Part shown: positions 44,784-55,400 of the stretch, piece after piece
Layout of the letters: each line of letters opens with the position of its first letter
Numbering within the stretch: the first letter of the stretch is position 1
NCBI GenBank assembly: GCA_001899635.1
Contig: MKVQ01000003.1
Span: 1 to 64,000, forward strand
Source: Myxococcales bacterium 68-20
Lineage (GTDB): Bacteria > Myxococcota_A > Polyangia > Polyangiales > Polyangiaceae
Direction: 5' to 3'
Length of the DNA stretch: 64,000 nt
Translations under genes and position numbers: made by a program
The notes under the pieces: model-generated
What the model was told of the DNA's origin: nothing
Database searches by the model: none
The model's input: only the letters and a program-made list of their open reading frames with translations

Positions 44784-46145
44784 ATGGCAGGCCTTGCCCC
44801 CGTCGAGCTGACGGCTGACTGTGATGTGTGTGGGCTCGAGGCCGGAGTCGTCGAGGTCTACGACGCGCTCGTCGCCGCGTGCCGTTTCGGGGTACCCGCA
44901 ACGACGCGCTGCAAGCTGTGCGCGGCGGAAAGCCAAGGCTCGCTCGACCGCGTCCCGAGAGGGCCGCTCCGCGAGGTCCCGGCGAACCGCTGCCCCGCGT
45001 GCCTCCACACGCTCACGGCTGCCGCCGTCGACGAGCGCAGCTGTCCGAGCTGCGGAGCCCGCGCAGCGCTCGAGGAGACGAGCGCGCCCACCCGCTTCGA
45101 TGCCGTTGCCGATCTCGAACGCGCGCTCGACGCGTGGGCCGAGCGGGAGAGCTTTGCCTCCCGCGAGGCGCTGGTTGCTGCGACGTTCGTGGAGCCGGAC
45201 ATCACGAAGCTCTTCGCCGCGGTCCAGCGGCGAGAGCCCCTCGAAGTCCTTGCCGATCCATTCGCCAACATGGGCATGCGAACGACCGGCGGTCGCGCGC
45301 AGGAGAAGCGCGAGCGGCGCGCGGCGGATCGGAGCCGCGAGGGCGCCGCCACGTCGGAGACGCTGCGCGGCCGCGCACCGATCCCGGACGCGGCCGCCCC
45401 AACCACGCCGAGGACGAACGAAGGCGCACCACCGGTGACGGCGCGCGGGATCGGTCCGGCCGCCGGAAGCGCGACGGAGGTTCCAGCGCCCTCGAACGCG
45501 GTCACGGACGACGACCGTCGCCCGAGCTCGCTCGCTGGCGCGCTGGATCCCGCCTACGCACCGACCGCGCCGCTCGCGCCACCGCTCGCCGCCTCGGCGA
45601 CTCCCGGCGTCGAGGCGCGCACGGCCCCGCTCGCGCCACCACTCGCACCGCCGGCTCGAGCCGGCGTCCCCGGGATCGCGCCGACACCTTCGTTGCATCC
45701 GCCCCCGCCTCGATCGGCGCCGCCGCGCGCGATCGTGTTTCCGCTCGTCAGCGTCATCGCCGCCGACGGCGAGATCCACCCCGAGGAGCGCGCGCTCGTC
45801 GATCGGTTCCTCCAGGGCGAGGGCCTCGCGCCGCTCGCCGACCACGAGTTTCGCGTCCACCACCCCTCCGAGGTCGCGCACTTCGTCCCGATCGAGCGCC
45901 GCGAGGACGTCGTCAAGCTGATGTGCGAGACCGCCTCGATCGACGGGATGCCCGACGAGAGCGAGCGGCGCGTCATCCGCGCGTACGCCACCGCATGGCT
46001 CGTCGAGGACGAGAAGCTCGACTTCTGGATGTGGGGCTACGAGAACATGAACATGTCGCTCGCGCGCCAGCTCTTCCTGAAGCTCCGTCGCTTCGTGCTC
46101 TCGGCGCGATGGAGCGAGGCCGAGACGGGCGAGCGTCGAGGCTGA
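44784..46145 (+). CDS. Zinc-ribbon and TerB-like protein
   Basis: A 453-residue cytoplasmic protein. The N-terminus has two CxxC-type zinc ribbons (Cys13/16 with Cys43/46, and Cys70/73 with Cys87/90). A long disordered Ala/Pro/Arg-rich linker (about 150-310) leads to a C-terminal TerB-like helical domain (about 313-440) with the acidic signature AADGEIHPEERALVDRFL and IDGMPDESERRVIRAYA. TerB domains bind divalent metal and occur in tellurite/stress systems. It is followed 75 bases later by a MoxR ATPase, a partner type often seen with such regulators. Confidence 0.7.
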   Translation: MAGLAPVELTADCDVCGLEAGVVEVYDALVAACRFGVPATTRCKLCAAESQGSLDRVPRGPLREVPANRCPACLHTLTAAAVDERSCPSCGARAALEETSAPTRFDAVADLERALDAWAERESFASREALVAATFVEPDITKLFAAVQRREPLEVLADPFANMGMRTTGGRAQEKRERRAADRSREGAATSETLRGRAPIPDAAAPTTPRTNEGAPPVTARGIGPAAGSATEVPAPSNAVTDDDRRPSSLAGALDPAYAPTAPLAPPLAASATPGVEARTAPLAPPLAPPARAGVPGIAPTPSLHPPPPRSAPPRAIVFPLVSVIAADGEIHPEERALVDRFLQGEGLAPLADHEFRVHHPSEVAHFVPIERREDVVKLMCETASIDGMPDESERRVIRAYATAWLVEDEKLDFWMWGYENMNMSLARQLFLKLRRFVLSARWSEAETGERRG

Positions 46146-46220
46146 CGCTCCAACACGCCCAGGGCCACGACCGTGTTCTTCCGTGATGCGCCCCGCTCGA
46201 TCGGATAGCGTGAAGGACCG

Positions 46221-47195
46221 ATGAACGTCCCGCAGTCGCCCGGCCCCGCTCCCGCCGCGCCCGAGGCTGTCGATCCGAGGATCCCCGAGCAGTTCCAGAG
46301 GGTCGCCGCGAACATCCGCAAGGTGATCCTCGGCAAGGACGAGGTGGTCGCGCGCCTCCTCTGGGCCGTCGCCGCACAAGGTCACGTCCTCTTCCGCGAC
46401 GTGCCGGGCGTCGGCAAGACGATGCTCGCCAAGGCGTTCGCCGCGAGCGTCGACTGCACGTTCAAGCGGATCCAGTTCACGCCCGACCTCCTGCCGATGG
46501 ACGTCTCCGGCTCGAACGTCTTCGACATGCGGAACAAGACGTTCCAGTTCCAGGCCGGCCCGGTCTTCACCAACGTCCTGCTCGCCGACGAGATCAACCG
46601 CGCGCCGCCGAAGACGCAGTCCGCTCTCCTCGAGGTCATGGAGGAGCGCCAGGTCACCGTCGAGGGGACCACGCACAAGCTCGAGCTGCCGTTCGTCGCG
46701 ATCGCGACGATGAACCCGCTCGACGACGAGGGGACCTATCCCCTCCCCGCTGCCCAGCTCGATCGCTTCATGATGATGCTCTCCGTCGGCTATCCGCCGG
46801 AGGAGGCCGAGGCGAAGATGCTCGAGGTGCACCTCGGTCAGTCGCCGGCGATCTCGAACATCAGCCACGTGATCACGAAGGACGACGTCGTCCACTGGCA
46901 GCGGTCTGTCCCGAAGGTCTACGTCTCTCCGGAGATGCGGCGCTACTTCGTCGCCGTCCTCAAGGCGATCCGCACCGACGATCGGAACCTCCGCTCGGTC
47001 TCGCCCCGCTCGACCCTCCTCCTCGCGCGCGCGTGCCAGGCGCGCGCGATGTTCTCCGGCCGCGGCTTCGTCTCGGTCGAGGACGTGAAGGCGCTCGCAC
47101 CCGACGTCCTCGGTCATCGCGTGATGACGAGCGACTCGGGCGTCGGTCGCGAGCTCGTCGCCCACTGCCTCGAGCGCGTCCCCGCCCCCGCCTGA
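46221..47195 (+). CDS. MoxR-family AAA+ ATPase
   Basis: A 324-residue AAA+ chaperone-type ATPase. The Walker A is RDVPGVGKTM with Lys66 and the Walker B is VLLADEINRAPPKTQSALLE (DEIN). Sensor 1 lies in FVAIATMNPLDDEGTYPLPAAQLDRFM, with the arginine finger after PAAQLDRF, and the helical lid closes with RSTLLLARACQARAMFSGRGFVSVEDV. MoxR proteins remodel or activate client complexes, often with von Willebrand A-domain proteins, none of which is in this window. ATG 46221. Probably co-transcribed with the upstream TerB-like gene. Confidence 0.9.
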   Translation: MNVPQSPGPAPAAPEAVDPRIPEQFQRVAANIRKVILGKDEVVARLLWAVAAQGHVLFRDVPGVGKTMLAKAFAASVDCTFKRIQFTPDLLPMDVSGSNVFDMRNKTFQFQAGPVFTNVLLADEINRAPPKTQSALLEVMEERQVTVEGTTHKLELPFVAIATMNPLDDEGTYPLPAAQLDRFMMMLSVGYPPEEAEAKMLEVHLGQSPAISNISHVITKDDVVHWQRSVPKVYVSPEMRRYFVAVLKAIRTDDRNLRSVSPRSTLLLARACQARAMFSGRGFVSVEDVKALAPDVLGHRVMTSDSGVGRELVAHCLERVPAPA

Positions 47196-47334
47196 GGACG
47201 CACACCGTGCCCCAGGTGATTCGCGCCCCAGTACGGCTCGACCGGCGCGATCGCTGACGGCTTCGCACTCCCGTTGCGCTACGCCGCAGCCGTTCGAGCT
47301 TGGCTCCATGACCGAACATGGTAGGCGACCTCTC

Positions 47335-47655
47335 ATGAGCTCTCGCCTCGCGGTCGTATCGTGTCTCCTGTTGCTCTCGGCTTGCGGTGGCTCGACGTCG
47401 CCCGCGCCCACGACGCCTGCAGCACCCGCTGAGAGCGGTGCAACGCCGCCCGCACCGGGGAGCGGCGAGGGAGGCTCGGCGCTCACTGCGGAGGAGTGCG
47501 AGAAGCAAGGTGGACGCGTCGTCGGCGACATCGGAGACGGCGCCACGCATCGTCCGGACTATCGTTGCCCCGACAGCGGGCAGCCGCCGATCGGACGCAT
47601 CAAGTTCGAGCCCAGCAAACCGGTGGCGCTCGAGGGCGCCGTCTGCTGCCGCTGA
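47335..47655 (+). CDS. Small lipoprotein
   Basis: A 106-residue lipoprotein (signal ending LLLSAC) with a Thr/Ala/Pro linker and a short mature domain carrying three cysteines (ECEKQGGRVVGD, YRCPDSGQPP, GAVCCR). An ATG 27 bases upstream (47308) would add nine charged residues before the signal peptide and is less likely. Function unknown. Confidence 0.6.
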   Translation: MSSRLAVVSCLLLLSACGGSTSPAPTTPAAPAESGATPPAPGSGEGGSALTAEECEKQGGRVVGDIGDGATHRPDYRCPDSGQPPIGRIKFEPSKPVALEGAVCCR

Positions 47656-47708
47656 GGAGGCGCTCGGAGCCATGCGCAACAAGTTCGCCCGACAGGGCAG
47701 CTACATCC

Positions 47709-47933
47709 ATGGGTGCCCGACCGGGCTCGATGGCTGCGCATGGAAGACACGTGTTTGCAGCGAGCCGGAGAGGCCTGTACAGCATCGAAGACGGTCGGCT
47801 CTCGCTGGTCGAGCTCGGCGCGATCGGTGCCGCTTCGTTCGGCGTGTCGACCGCCAACAAGGGCCACCTCTGGTCGATCGGGGAGAAGGACGTCCTCTCG
47901 TACGATGGAGCGTCCTGGTCCGCGATCGCCTGA
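47709..47933 (+). pseudogene. Fragment of a beta-propeller gene
   Basis: A 74-codon open frame whose last 60 residues (HVFAASRRGLYSIEDGRLSLVELGAIGAASFGVSTANKGHLWSIGEKDVLSYDGASW) are one or two propeller blades like those of the 15-17 kb lipoproteins. It has no signal peptide or upstream blades, so it is most likely the 3-prime remnant of a longer gene. Confidence 0.45.
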
Positions 47934-47970
47934 GCGCGCCACTGCACGTGCGATGGCGCGAGCGAGCGGG

Positions 47971-50262
47971 TCAGGCGCTCCGCGCTACGGAGATGACGAT
48001 CGACTTGGACGCCGGCGTATTGCTGACTTCGGCGACACTCCCGAGCGGGACGAGGACGTTCGCCTCCGGGAAGTAGGCGGCCGCACACCCTCGCGCGATC
48101 GCGTAAGGAACGACGACGAAGCGCTCCGCAACGCGCTCGCCGTCGCTCGCGTGACTCGTGATGTCGACGAGATCGCCCTTCGCGAGCCCTCGCTCTTCGA
48201 TGTCGTCCTGGTTCATGAACACCACCCGCCGGCCGTTCTTGATCCCGCGGTAGCGATCATCGAGCCCGTACACGGTGGTGTTGTACTGGTCATGACTTCG
48301 GATGGTCATGAGCAAGAGCTGCCCGCGCTCGAGCCCGTGTCTCGGCAGCGGGTGGGCCACGAAGCGTGCCTTGCCCGTCTGCGTGTGGAAGACGCGATCG
48401 CGGGCGGCGTTGCCGAGGTAGAAGCCGCCCGACTCGCGCACACGCGCGTTGTAGTCGGCACAGCCAGGGACGACGCGCGCGATGTGATCGCGGATGGCGT
48501 CGTAGCTCGACGAGAGAGCGCGCCAGTCGATGCCCCCGGAGCGGAGGGTCGCCTCCGCCACGCCGGCGATGATCGCGACCTCGCTCTTCAGCATGCCGGA
48601 CGCCGGTGAAAGACGTCCGCGCGACATGCTGACCACGCTCATCGAGTTCTCGACCGTGACGAACTGCTCGCCTCCCTCCTGGAGGTCGACCTCCGACCGA
48701 GCCAGGCAAGGCAGAATGAGCGACGTGCGACCGGTGACGAGATGGCCGCGATTGAGCTTCGTCGAGACGTTGACGGTGAGGCTGCAGCGACGGAGCGCTT
48801 CGGCGGTGCGCTCGGTGTCCGGTGACGCGGCGAGGAAGTTGCCGCCGAGCCCGAAGAAGACCTTCACCTGACCGTCGAGCATCCCGCGGATGGTGTCGAC
48901 GGTGTCTCGCCCGTGCGCGCGCGGCGGCTCGAACCCGAACTCGGCGCCGAGGCGATCGAGGAAGGCGTCGGGCATCTTCTCGCAGATGCCCATCGTGCGG
49001 TCGCCCTGGACGTTGCTGTGCCCGCGCACCGGACACGCGCCGGCGCCCGGCTTGCCCATGTTGCCGCGCAGGAGGAGAAAATTGACCAGCTCCTGGACGT
49101 TGGCGACGCCGTTCTTGTGCTGCGTGATCCCCATCGCCCAGCACACGATCGTGCGCTCCGCTTCGCAGGCGACGTCCGCGGCGCGCTCGATCATCTCGCG
49201 AGAGACACCGCTCTCGCGAACGATCTCGTCCCAGGTGACGTCGGCGACGGATGCCACGAACGCGTCGAAGCCGTCGGTGTGCGCTTCGATGAACTCGCGA
49301 TCGAGGACCGAGCCCGGAGACGCGTCCTCGCGCTCGAGCATCGCCTTCATGATCCCCTTGAAGACGGCGACGTCGCCGTTGATCTTCACCTGGAGGAAGA
49401 GACTGCCGATCTCGGTCGAGCCACCGACGACGTCGACCGGGTCCTGCGGATGCGCGAAGCGGATGCTCCCCGCCTCCGCGAGTGGATTCACGACGACGAT
49501 CGAGCAGCCGCGGCGACGAGCATCACGCAGCGTGGACAGCATGCGCGGGTGGTTCGTCCCGGGGTTCTGACCGACGATGAAGATCGCGTCGGCGAGCTCG
49601 AAGTCCGCGAGGGTGACCGTTCCCTTGCCGACGCCGAGCGACGCGCCCATTCCGGCGCCGCTCGACTCGTGGCACATGTTCGAGCAGTCCGGGAGATTGT
49701 TCGTGCCGAGCTTGCGGACGAAGAGCTGATAGAGGAACGCCGCTTCGTTGCTCGTACGTCCCGACGTGTAGAACGCCGCCTGGTCGGGCGAGTCGAGCGC
49801 CGCGAGCTCGCCTGCGACCAGGGCGAACGCATCGTCCCAGGAGATCGGCTCGTAGTGCGTGCCTCCGGGCCGAAGCACCATCGGGTGGGTGAGCCGCCCC
49901 TGCTCGTTCAGCCAGAAGTCGGACTGCCGCGCGAGCGCGTCCACGCTCCACTCGGCGAAGAACGCCGGCGTCACTCGCCTGATCGTCGCTTCGGACGCCA
50001 CGGCCTTCGCGCCGTTCTCGCAGAACTCGAACGCAGAGCGATGGTCCTTCGACTCGGGCCACGCGCAGCCGGGGCAGTCGAATCCCTCGACCTGATTCGT
50101 CAAGAGAAGCGTTCGCGCTCCTCTCACGAGGCCGAGATGATTCTTCACCTGCAGCGTCGTCTGAAAGACCGCACCTGCGCCGCCGGCCACGGAAGCAGGC
50201 GGGTTGATCTCGGGCGGGTGGGCCTCCGGCGGCGGCTGAGCTCCGGTTACTGCGCGCAGCAT
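47971..50262 (-). CDS. YdeP/FdhF-type molybdopterin oxidoreductase alpha subunit
   Basis: A 763-residue cytoplasmic molybdopterin enzyme of the FdhF/YdeP family. The Cys-containing start EGFDCPGCAWPE and FEFCENGAKA replaces the four-Cys cluster of classical formate dehydrogenases. Molybdopterin-binding segments follow (DAIFIVGQNPGTNHPRMLSTL, RGNMGKPGAGACPVRGHSNVQGDRTMG, FFGLGGNFLAASPD). The C-terminal dinucleotide-binding domain has RSHDQYNTTVYGLDDRYRG and a strand-rich barrel. YdeP relatives are linked to acid or stress resistance; the reaction is not settled. A MerR regulator ends 88 bases upstream on the same strand. Confidence 0.88.
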   Translation of the reverse strand: MLRAVTGAQPPPEAHPPEINPPASVAGGAGAVFQTTLQVKNHLGLVRGARTLLLTNQVEGFDCPGCAWPESKDHRSAFEFCENGAKAVASEATIRRVTPAFFAEWSVDALARQSDFWLNEQGRLTHPMVLRPGGTHYEPISWDDAFALVAGELAALDSPDQAAFYTSGRTSNEAAFLYQLFVRKLGTNNLPDCSNMCHESSGAGMGASLGVGKGTVTLADFELADAIFIVGQNPGTNHPRMLSTLRDARRRGCSIVVVNPLAEAGSIRFAHPQDPVDVVGGSTEIGSLFLQVKINGDVAVFKGIMKAMLEREDASPGSVLDREFIEAHTDGFDAFVASVADVTWDEIVRESGVSREMIERAADVACEAERTIVCWAMGITQHKNGVANVQELVNFLLLRGNMGKPGAGACPVRGHSNVQGDRTMGICEKMPDAFLDRLGAEFGFEPPRAHGRDTVDTIRGMLDGQVKVFFGLGGNFLAASPDTERTAEALRRCSLTVNVSTKLNRGHLVTGRTSLILPCLARSEVDLQEGGEQFVTVENSMSVVSMSRGRLSPASGMLKSEVAIIAGVAEATLRSGGIDWRALSSSYDAIRDHIARVVPGCADYNARVRESGGFYLGNAARDRVFHTQTGKARFVAHPLPRHGLERGQLLLMTIRSHDQYNTTVYGLDDRYRGIKNGRRVVFMNQDDIEERGLAKGDLVDITSHASDGERVAERFVVVPYAIARGCAAAYFPEANVLVPLGSVAEVSNTPASKSIVISVARSA

Positions 50263-50350
50263 GCGCCGAATCGTAGCATCACTGCACGGCGCACCGCGAC
50301 GCGCAGTGACGCTCGATCCACTCGCCTCACCCTCGCATGAATGACGAAGC

Positions 50351-51268
50351 TCAGGCCGCGAGGTGATGACGCATCGCTGCGCCGATCCACTTCCAATCCG
50401 CGTACGGCCCGGTCGAAATGGGCTCTCGCTTCATGATCGAGATGAGCTCCCAGTAGCGCTCCCCGCGTGGATCGTAGAGCGCGCGCATCCGCTCCCTCGC
50501 CGCGGCCTCGTCTGCCTGCTGGCCCGCGGCGGCCGCCATCGCCGCGATGAAGGAGCGGCAGATGCCGCCCGCCTCGGGCGAGGTCGGGTCGACGCCGTGC
50601 GCGCGCGCCTCGGCCGCGGCGCGCGCGGCCTCGGATTGCGCCCTGCGCATCGCCTCCTGGTCGACCGTCTTCGACCAGAAATCCGACGCCTGCGTGCGCA
50701 TGCTCGTCACGAATGTCGGGTCTTCGAGCATCGTCGCGAGCTCGACCCATGCGTCGAGCTGCTCGGACGTCGCGTCGTCCGGGAGATCCGGCGTGCTCGC
50801 CTCGACCATCCCGCGCACCCATTGCTGCGACTCGGGCCAGCCCTCCATCACCTTCGTGAAGAACCCCTCCACCACCTTCTTGCGCTCTTCGTTCGACAGC
50901 CGGGTCACCATGGAGATCCTCCTCAGATCGGATTCCGAGGCCCCCGATCGGATCGCGGCACGGAGCGCACACGCCACGCGCTGGAGCGACGTGATGTGTG
51001 ACTCGATCGCCCCGAGTCGGAGGCGGAGTGCCTCCTCGAGCTTCATGTCGCGACGGAGCACCTTGCCGATCCCCTCGAGGCCGATCCCCGCCTCGCGGAG
51101 GGTCCGGATGAGGTCGATGCGGACGACGTGCTCCTCCGCATAGAGCCGGTAGCCGCTCTGCGACCTCTCCGCCGGCGGCAGGAGCCCCTCGTCGGAGTAG
51201 AAGCGCAGCGTCTTGACCGGTACCCCAGTGCGTCGCGAAAGCTCGCCAATCGTGAGCCTCTTCGCCAT
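50351..51268 (-). CDS. MerR-family transcriptional regulator
   Basis: A 305-residue regulator. A winged helix (MAKRLTIGELSRRTGVPVKTLRFYSDEGLLPP...SGYRLY, 1-45) is followed by the dimerisation coiled coil (about 75-110). A large helical C-terminal domain (about 120-305, NEERKKVVEGFFTKVMEGWP...SPEAGGICRSFIAAM) probably senses a ligand. It lacks the metal-binding Cys pattern of MerR/CueR. ATG 51268. A MerR-type promoter with a long spacer lies directly upstream, so it is probably autoregulated, and the regulator may also control the YdeP gene and the mukFEB operon whose control region duplicates this one. Confidence 0.85.
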   Translation of the reverse strand: MAKRLTIGELSRRTGVPVKTLRFYSDEGLLPPAERSQSGYRLYAEEHVVRIDLIRTLREAGIGLEGIGKVLRRDMKLEEALRLRLGAIESHITSLQRVACALRAAIRSGASESDLRRISMVTRLSNEERKKVVEGFFTKVMEGWPESQQWVRGMVEASTPDLPDDATSEQLDAWVELATMLEDPTFVTSMRTQASDFWSKTVDQEAMRRAQSEAARAAAEARAHGVDPTSPEAGGICRSFIAAMAAAAGQQADEAAARERMRALYDPRGERYWELISIMKREPISTGPYADWKWIGAAMRHHLAA

Positions 51269-51276
51269 GGCAACGA

Positions 51277-51307
51277 AGAGTGATGTCTCCAGCTGGTGGA
51301 GAGTCAA
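51277..51307 (-). promoter_or_regulatory. MerR-type promoter and operator of merR
   Basis: On the minus strand TTGACT (-35, at 51302-51307) is followed by a 19-base spacer containing CTCCACCAGCTGGAG, then CACTCT (51277-51282). A dyad with an over-long spacer between the promoter hexamers is the hallmark of MerR-family targets. The -10 is weak, as expected for an activator-dependent promoter. The transcript would start within about ten bases of the ATG. On the plus strand the dyad reads GTCTCCAGCTGGTGGAGAG (51285-51303). Confidence 0.6.
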
Positions 51308-51421
51308 GGACCTCGTTTCCTCCGGCGCCTCCGCTGGCACGGGTGGGCGGGACGCTCGCACGACTCGACACGGGTCGGTGGGCGGGTTGGCAAACCAGTC
51401 GACGTTCCACGCGCGCCGTCC

Positions 51422-51565
51422 GTGTCCGCTCCTGATCCGAGTCCCCTCGTCACTTCGCTTCACCGGCGCGGCGTTGCGCTCGAGCTACAGGCGATCGACC
51501 TCTGCTTCCTCGCAGCACTGCACCTGCGGGCCGAGGGGTCGGCCAGGCCTCGTTCCAGGAGGACC
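51422..51565 (+). pseudogene. Truncated mukF 5-prime fragment
   Basis: From GTG 51422 the plus strand reads VSAPDPSPLVTSLHRRGVAL... then LDLCFLAALHLRAEGS-like sequence, matching the start of the intact mukF (56389) nearly residue for residue. It then diverges at 51540-51565 (RPRSRR instead of GEPSFQEEQ) and soon has no resemblance. It is a remnant of a duplication. Confidence 0.75.
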
Positions 51566-51668
51566 GCCTCCTGGTCGGCCTCGACGCCTCACCCCGCGAT
51601 CCTCCTTCTCGGTGCTCTTGCTGGTGGCGGAGCTACCGGCTCCGGGAGTGCGTGCTAACCTTCGAACG

Positions 51669-52247
51669 GTGAGCGCCGTCTCTTCGGATGCAGCCGCAGT
51701 CTCCGTCGAACCGGCGCTCGACGTGCGCCGGTTCACGCGCGCGGAGTACGAGCGTCTCGTCGAGCAAGGAGTGTTCGAGAACGAGCGCGTCGAGCTCCTC
51801 CGTGGTTTCATCGTCCGAATGTCGCCGAAGGGGCCCGCGCACGACTCCGCGATCGACCGTCTGCACGAGCAGTTGCTCCTAGCTCTTCGTGGGCGGGCGC
51901 GCGTGCGGAGCCAGAGCGCTTTCGCCGCGAGCAATGGCTCCGAGCCCGAGCCTGACGTCGCCGTCGTCCCGTCGGGCGAGTACCGCAACGAACACCCTTC
52001 GATGGCCTTCCTCATCGTCGAGGTGGCAGACAGCTCGCTGCAGACTGACCGGACCACCAAGGCGCGCATCTACGCCGAGAGCGGCGTCGAAGAGTACTGG
52101 ATCGTCAACATTCGCAACGGGCTCATCGAGGTCCACACGGACATCGTCGACGGGGCCTACACGCGCATTACGCCCTTCGCGCGTGGCTCACAGATCACGC
52201 TACACGCGTTCCCGGACGTGAGCATCGGCGCGTCCGACGTGCTGTAG
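51669..52247 (+). CDS. Uma2-family putative nuclease
   Basis: A 192-residue protein of the Uma2 (DUF820) family, with a PD-(D/E)XK nuclease fold. The family marks are RFTRAEYERLVEQGVFENERVELLRG, MSPKGPAHDSAI, then EPEPDVAVVP (catalytic Asp), FLIVEVADSSL (catalytic Glu) and DRTTKARIYAESGVEEYWIV. These genes are abundant in some bacteria; their biological role is not established. It starts at a GTG and sits in the interval bracketed by the duplicated control region. Confidence 0.85.
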   Translation: MSAVSSDAAAVSVEPALDVRRFTRAEYERLVEQGVFENERVELLRGFIVRMSPKGPAHDSAIDRLHEQLLLALRGRARVRSQSAFAASNGSEPEPDVAVVPSGEYRNEHPSMAFLIVEVADSSLQTDRTTKARIYAESGVEEYWIVNIRNGLIEVHTDIVDGAYTRITPFARGSQITLHAFPDVSIGASDVL

Positions 52248-52403
52248 CCATCGCTCGCCAAGGCCCCCGAGTGTCGAAGCGTCAGTAGGTGCGGCGCGGC
52301 GCGAGCTGGCCGCGGGGCCGCCGAGCAGCTGATCGATCTCGATCACGGATGGAGGCTTCGCCGCCCAACAGACGATAGGCTGGACGCATGACTGGAGGCC
52401 GAG

Positions 52404-55400
52404 TTGCCGTACCGTGAGCCCGCCGGCGAGCTCGCGCGGCGCGATGCAGCCGTCGTCGAGAAGGGGCCGATCCTGCGCCTCGACGCGAGCGGGCGTCGAG
52501 GGAGCAACGGAGTCGACGGCCAGAACGGCAGGGATGGCGTAGGGGCGGGGGCGGACGGCGGCCACGGTGAAGACGCGTCGCCGGCCGTACCGGGAGAGCC
52601 CGCGGGACAGATCGCGCTCGATCTTCGGAGCCTCGCGGGAAGCGAGACGAGCGCTCTCCTCTCGATCGAGCTTCGCTCCGCCGCAGCAGGGCACCGTCGC
52701 AACGACACCGAGATCGACTTCGCGCGTCCCGGCGACATCGAGCTGATCGCCGTCGGCGGGCACGGCGGCAACGGCGGCAATGGTGGTCGCGGTGGAAGCG
52801 GCGCGCGTGGACGATCGGGCGCCGACGCGACCCGGTGGTCTTCCGGCGAGGATGGCGGCCCGGGCGGCGACGGCGGCGACGGCGGCAACGGCTCGAGCGG
52901 AGCACCAGGCGGCAGAGGTGGTGACGTCGTCCTCCGCGTGAGCGAAGAGGACGCGCCGCTTCTCCTGCTCGTACGCAACGACGTGCGAGGCGGCGAAGGC
53001 GGTTCCGAGGGAGTGAACGGCTGGGGCGGCGCGGGCGGGCCCGGCGGCAGCGGCGGGAGCTCCTACTCATGGACGGAGACCGAGTCGTATCGGGACTCGA
53101 ATGGCAACTCCCAGACCCGCACGAGGTCACACTCGAAGCCCGGTGGCTCGAGCGGGAGATCCGGCAGCGACGGTCGCGCCGCCCGCGCGGAGCCGCGCGC
53201 GGGCGCGAACGGCGCGCCGGGCACGGTCACGATCGAGCTGCGCGACGATGCAGGAAGGACGACGTCGTACCGCTCGCGCTACGACGTGCGCCTCGTCTCG
53301 TTCGAGCATCGCAACGCCAACGACGATGGGATCTACGAGCCCGAGGAGAAGGTGTTCGTCTCGCGGGTGACGGTCCAGAACAGCGGAGGGATGCCGCTTC
53401 CGAGACATCACGACATCGTCGTGCGGGTCGCCGACGACGGCTGGATCGCCCCCGCGGACGAGCAGAAGCTCGTGTTGCCTCGCGCGCTCGCGCCGGGCGA
53501 GACGCACGTCTTCGAGCGCGACGAGCTCGAGCTCGCGCTGCGCATGTTCCGCCCGCAACGAAGCGGCGCGCCGCTCGCGGCGCCGGAGACGATCCATCTG
53601 CTCGCCGAGCTCCCGCGCGTGAGGCGTCGGTTCGGCGGGTTCGAGACGCCGGACGCGCCTCACGGGAACATCGTCATCCGGTTCCCGATCGAGGTATCGG
53701 AGCCGACCGCGCTCTTCTCCCTCGCACCCGGACAGGCGACGCGCATCCGCTGGCAGCTCACGAACGTCTCGGGTAAGCCATTCGGCCTCGCGAGCGAGCA
53801 AGGGCGCGCGGTCGGAGTGCGGCTCGTGCTCGACGGCGGAGAGATCGGAGCGGACCGCATCCACCTCCTCGCGCCGAGCTCGCCCGAGGAGAAGCACGTA
53901 TCGCTCGAGCACGGGCTCGACCTCGACGTGCCGCGTGTCGGCGCTGGCGAGGACATCTCCTTCGAAGCGACGATCGCCGTCCCGAGCGACGCGGCGCCGT
54001 ACACGAGCGCGCGGTTCGTGGTCAGCGCCGAGCTCGGGCACATCGCCGAGCCGCGCCGCGCGCGCGCCGTCCACCTGCAGGAGATCCGGATCTCCGTGGG
54101 ACGACCATTCGATGCTCGGGGCGCCGACGTCCTCCTCGTGGTCAACAACCGTACGATGGCCGACGAGGTCGCCGCGTGGGAGGAGCTCGTGCGGTCGAGC
54201 GGGCTCACCGTGTCCGTCTGGGACGCGGCGCTCGAGGGAGGGCTCGCGGTGCTACGCAACGTCGCCGCCGGAGCGCATGACTATCGCCTCGTCGTCGTCC
54301 TGAACAACGCGTTCGACACGCCGATCGGGGAGCGGCTTCCGAGCACCCTCGTCGACAAGGCCACGAGCATGGCGCTCGCGCGGCGAGGCACCCACGTCCT
54401 CTACGTCGGACGGAAGCCGAACGTCGCGACCCTCCTCGTCCCGACGGACGGTGAGGCCCCCGAGCTCGCCCAGACGAGCGCGCAGGACGAGGCCGTGCTC
54501 GCTGCCTGCGCGAACGACGCGATCGGCGAGCCTGTCGCGCGCTTCCAGGCTCGTGCCTGGTTCTCGTGGCCGTGGTCGGAGCCGAAGGAGGAGCATCTCG
54601 CGAAGCGAGCTCGCGCGCTCTCGGCGCTCCTCGCTCGTACCTACCCCGATCGCCGTTACGTGGTGGTTCACGACTTCGCGCCCGAGGTCGAACGGCGCGT
54701 CGCCTGGCTGCGTCGGATCACGCTCGGATGGATCGAGGTTCGCCGCTCGCTCGACGTCGCGCGGGGTGCGATTGCAAGCATCGAGGCGGATCCGGCCGTG
54801 ATGCACGAGCCTTCGTTCGCGCATGCCGAGGTCACGTACGCCGTTGCCCTTCGCGCGCTCCCCTTACCTGCCAAGCTCCAGCTGCTCGATTCTGGGCTGG
54901 GCTACGGAACGCGGACTCCGGACGTCACCGATGGGTGTTCCGACGCCGTCGTTGCGGCGGTCCTCGGCGACCTCGTGCGCGAGCAGGAGGCCGCGCGCGA
55001 CGACGGGTGGCGCAGAGCCGATCTCGACGAGGCCTTGCCGCTGCTGATGACGCTCGAGCGCGCGGGCTTCGCGATGCCGATCGGACGTGACGACGGCGGG
55101 CCACGCGCGGCGCGCTTCATCGAGCTCGTCGCATGGCTCGACCTCGTCGCACGCGACCACCCGCGGTTCTGGGAATGGCTACCGCCCCTCTCGCTCCTGC
55201 GGCGGCGCCCGCAGCTTCGCCGCGTCGTGCGGGCGAGCCTCGCCCGCCTCGTCGCGCGCGTGATGGGCGACGACGAGAAGGCGATCTGGCGGGCGATCGC
55301 CACCCGCCGAGAGGAGCTCCGTCAAGCCATCCGCCGCCGGAGGAAGAAGCTCGAGCTCGCCTCTTCTTGCGCGCTTGCCTTCACGCGCGATCGTGTCGAG

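Larger units (their letters stand above)
51241..51565. repeat. Duplicated merR/mukF control region, copy A
   Basis: About 325 bases matching 56146-56533 closely, apart from a roughly 63-base insertion in the other copy. It holds the first nine codons of merR, the merR promoter, and the first 45 or so codons of mukF. In this copy merR is intact and mukF is truncated. The copies are direct repeats about 4.9 kb apart. Confidence 0.85.

Noticed and set aside
44778-47546. 922-codon minus-strand open frame across the TerB-like and MoxR genes
   Set aside because: Runs antisense to two genes with clear families and has shadow composition.
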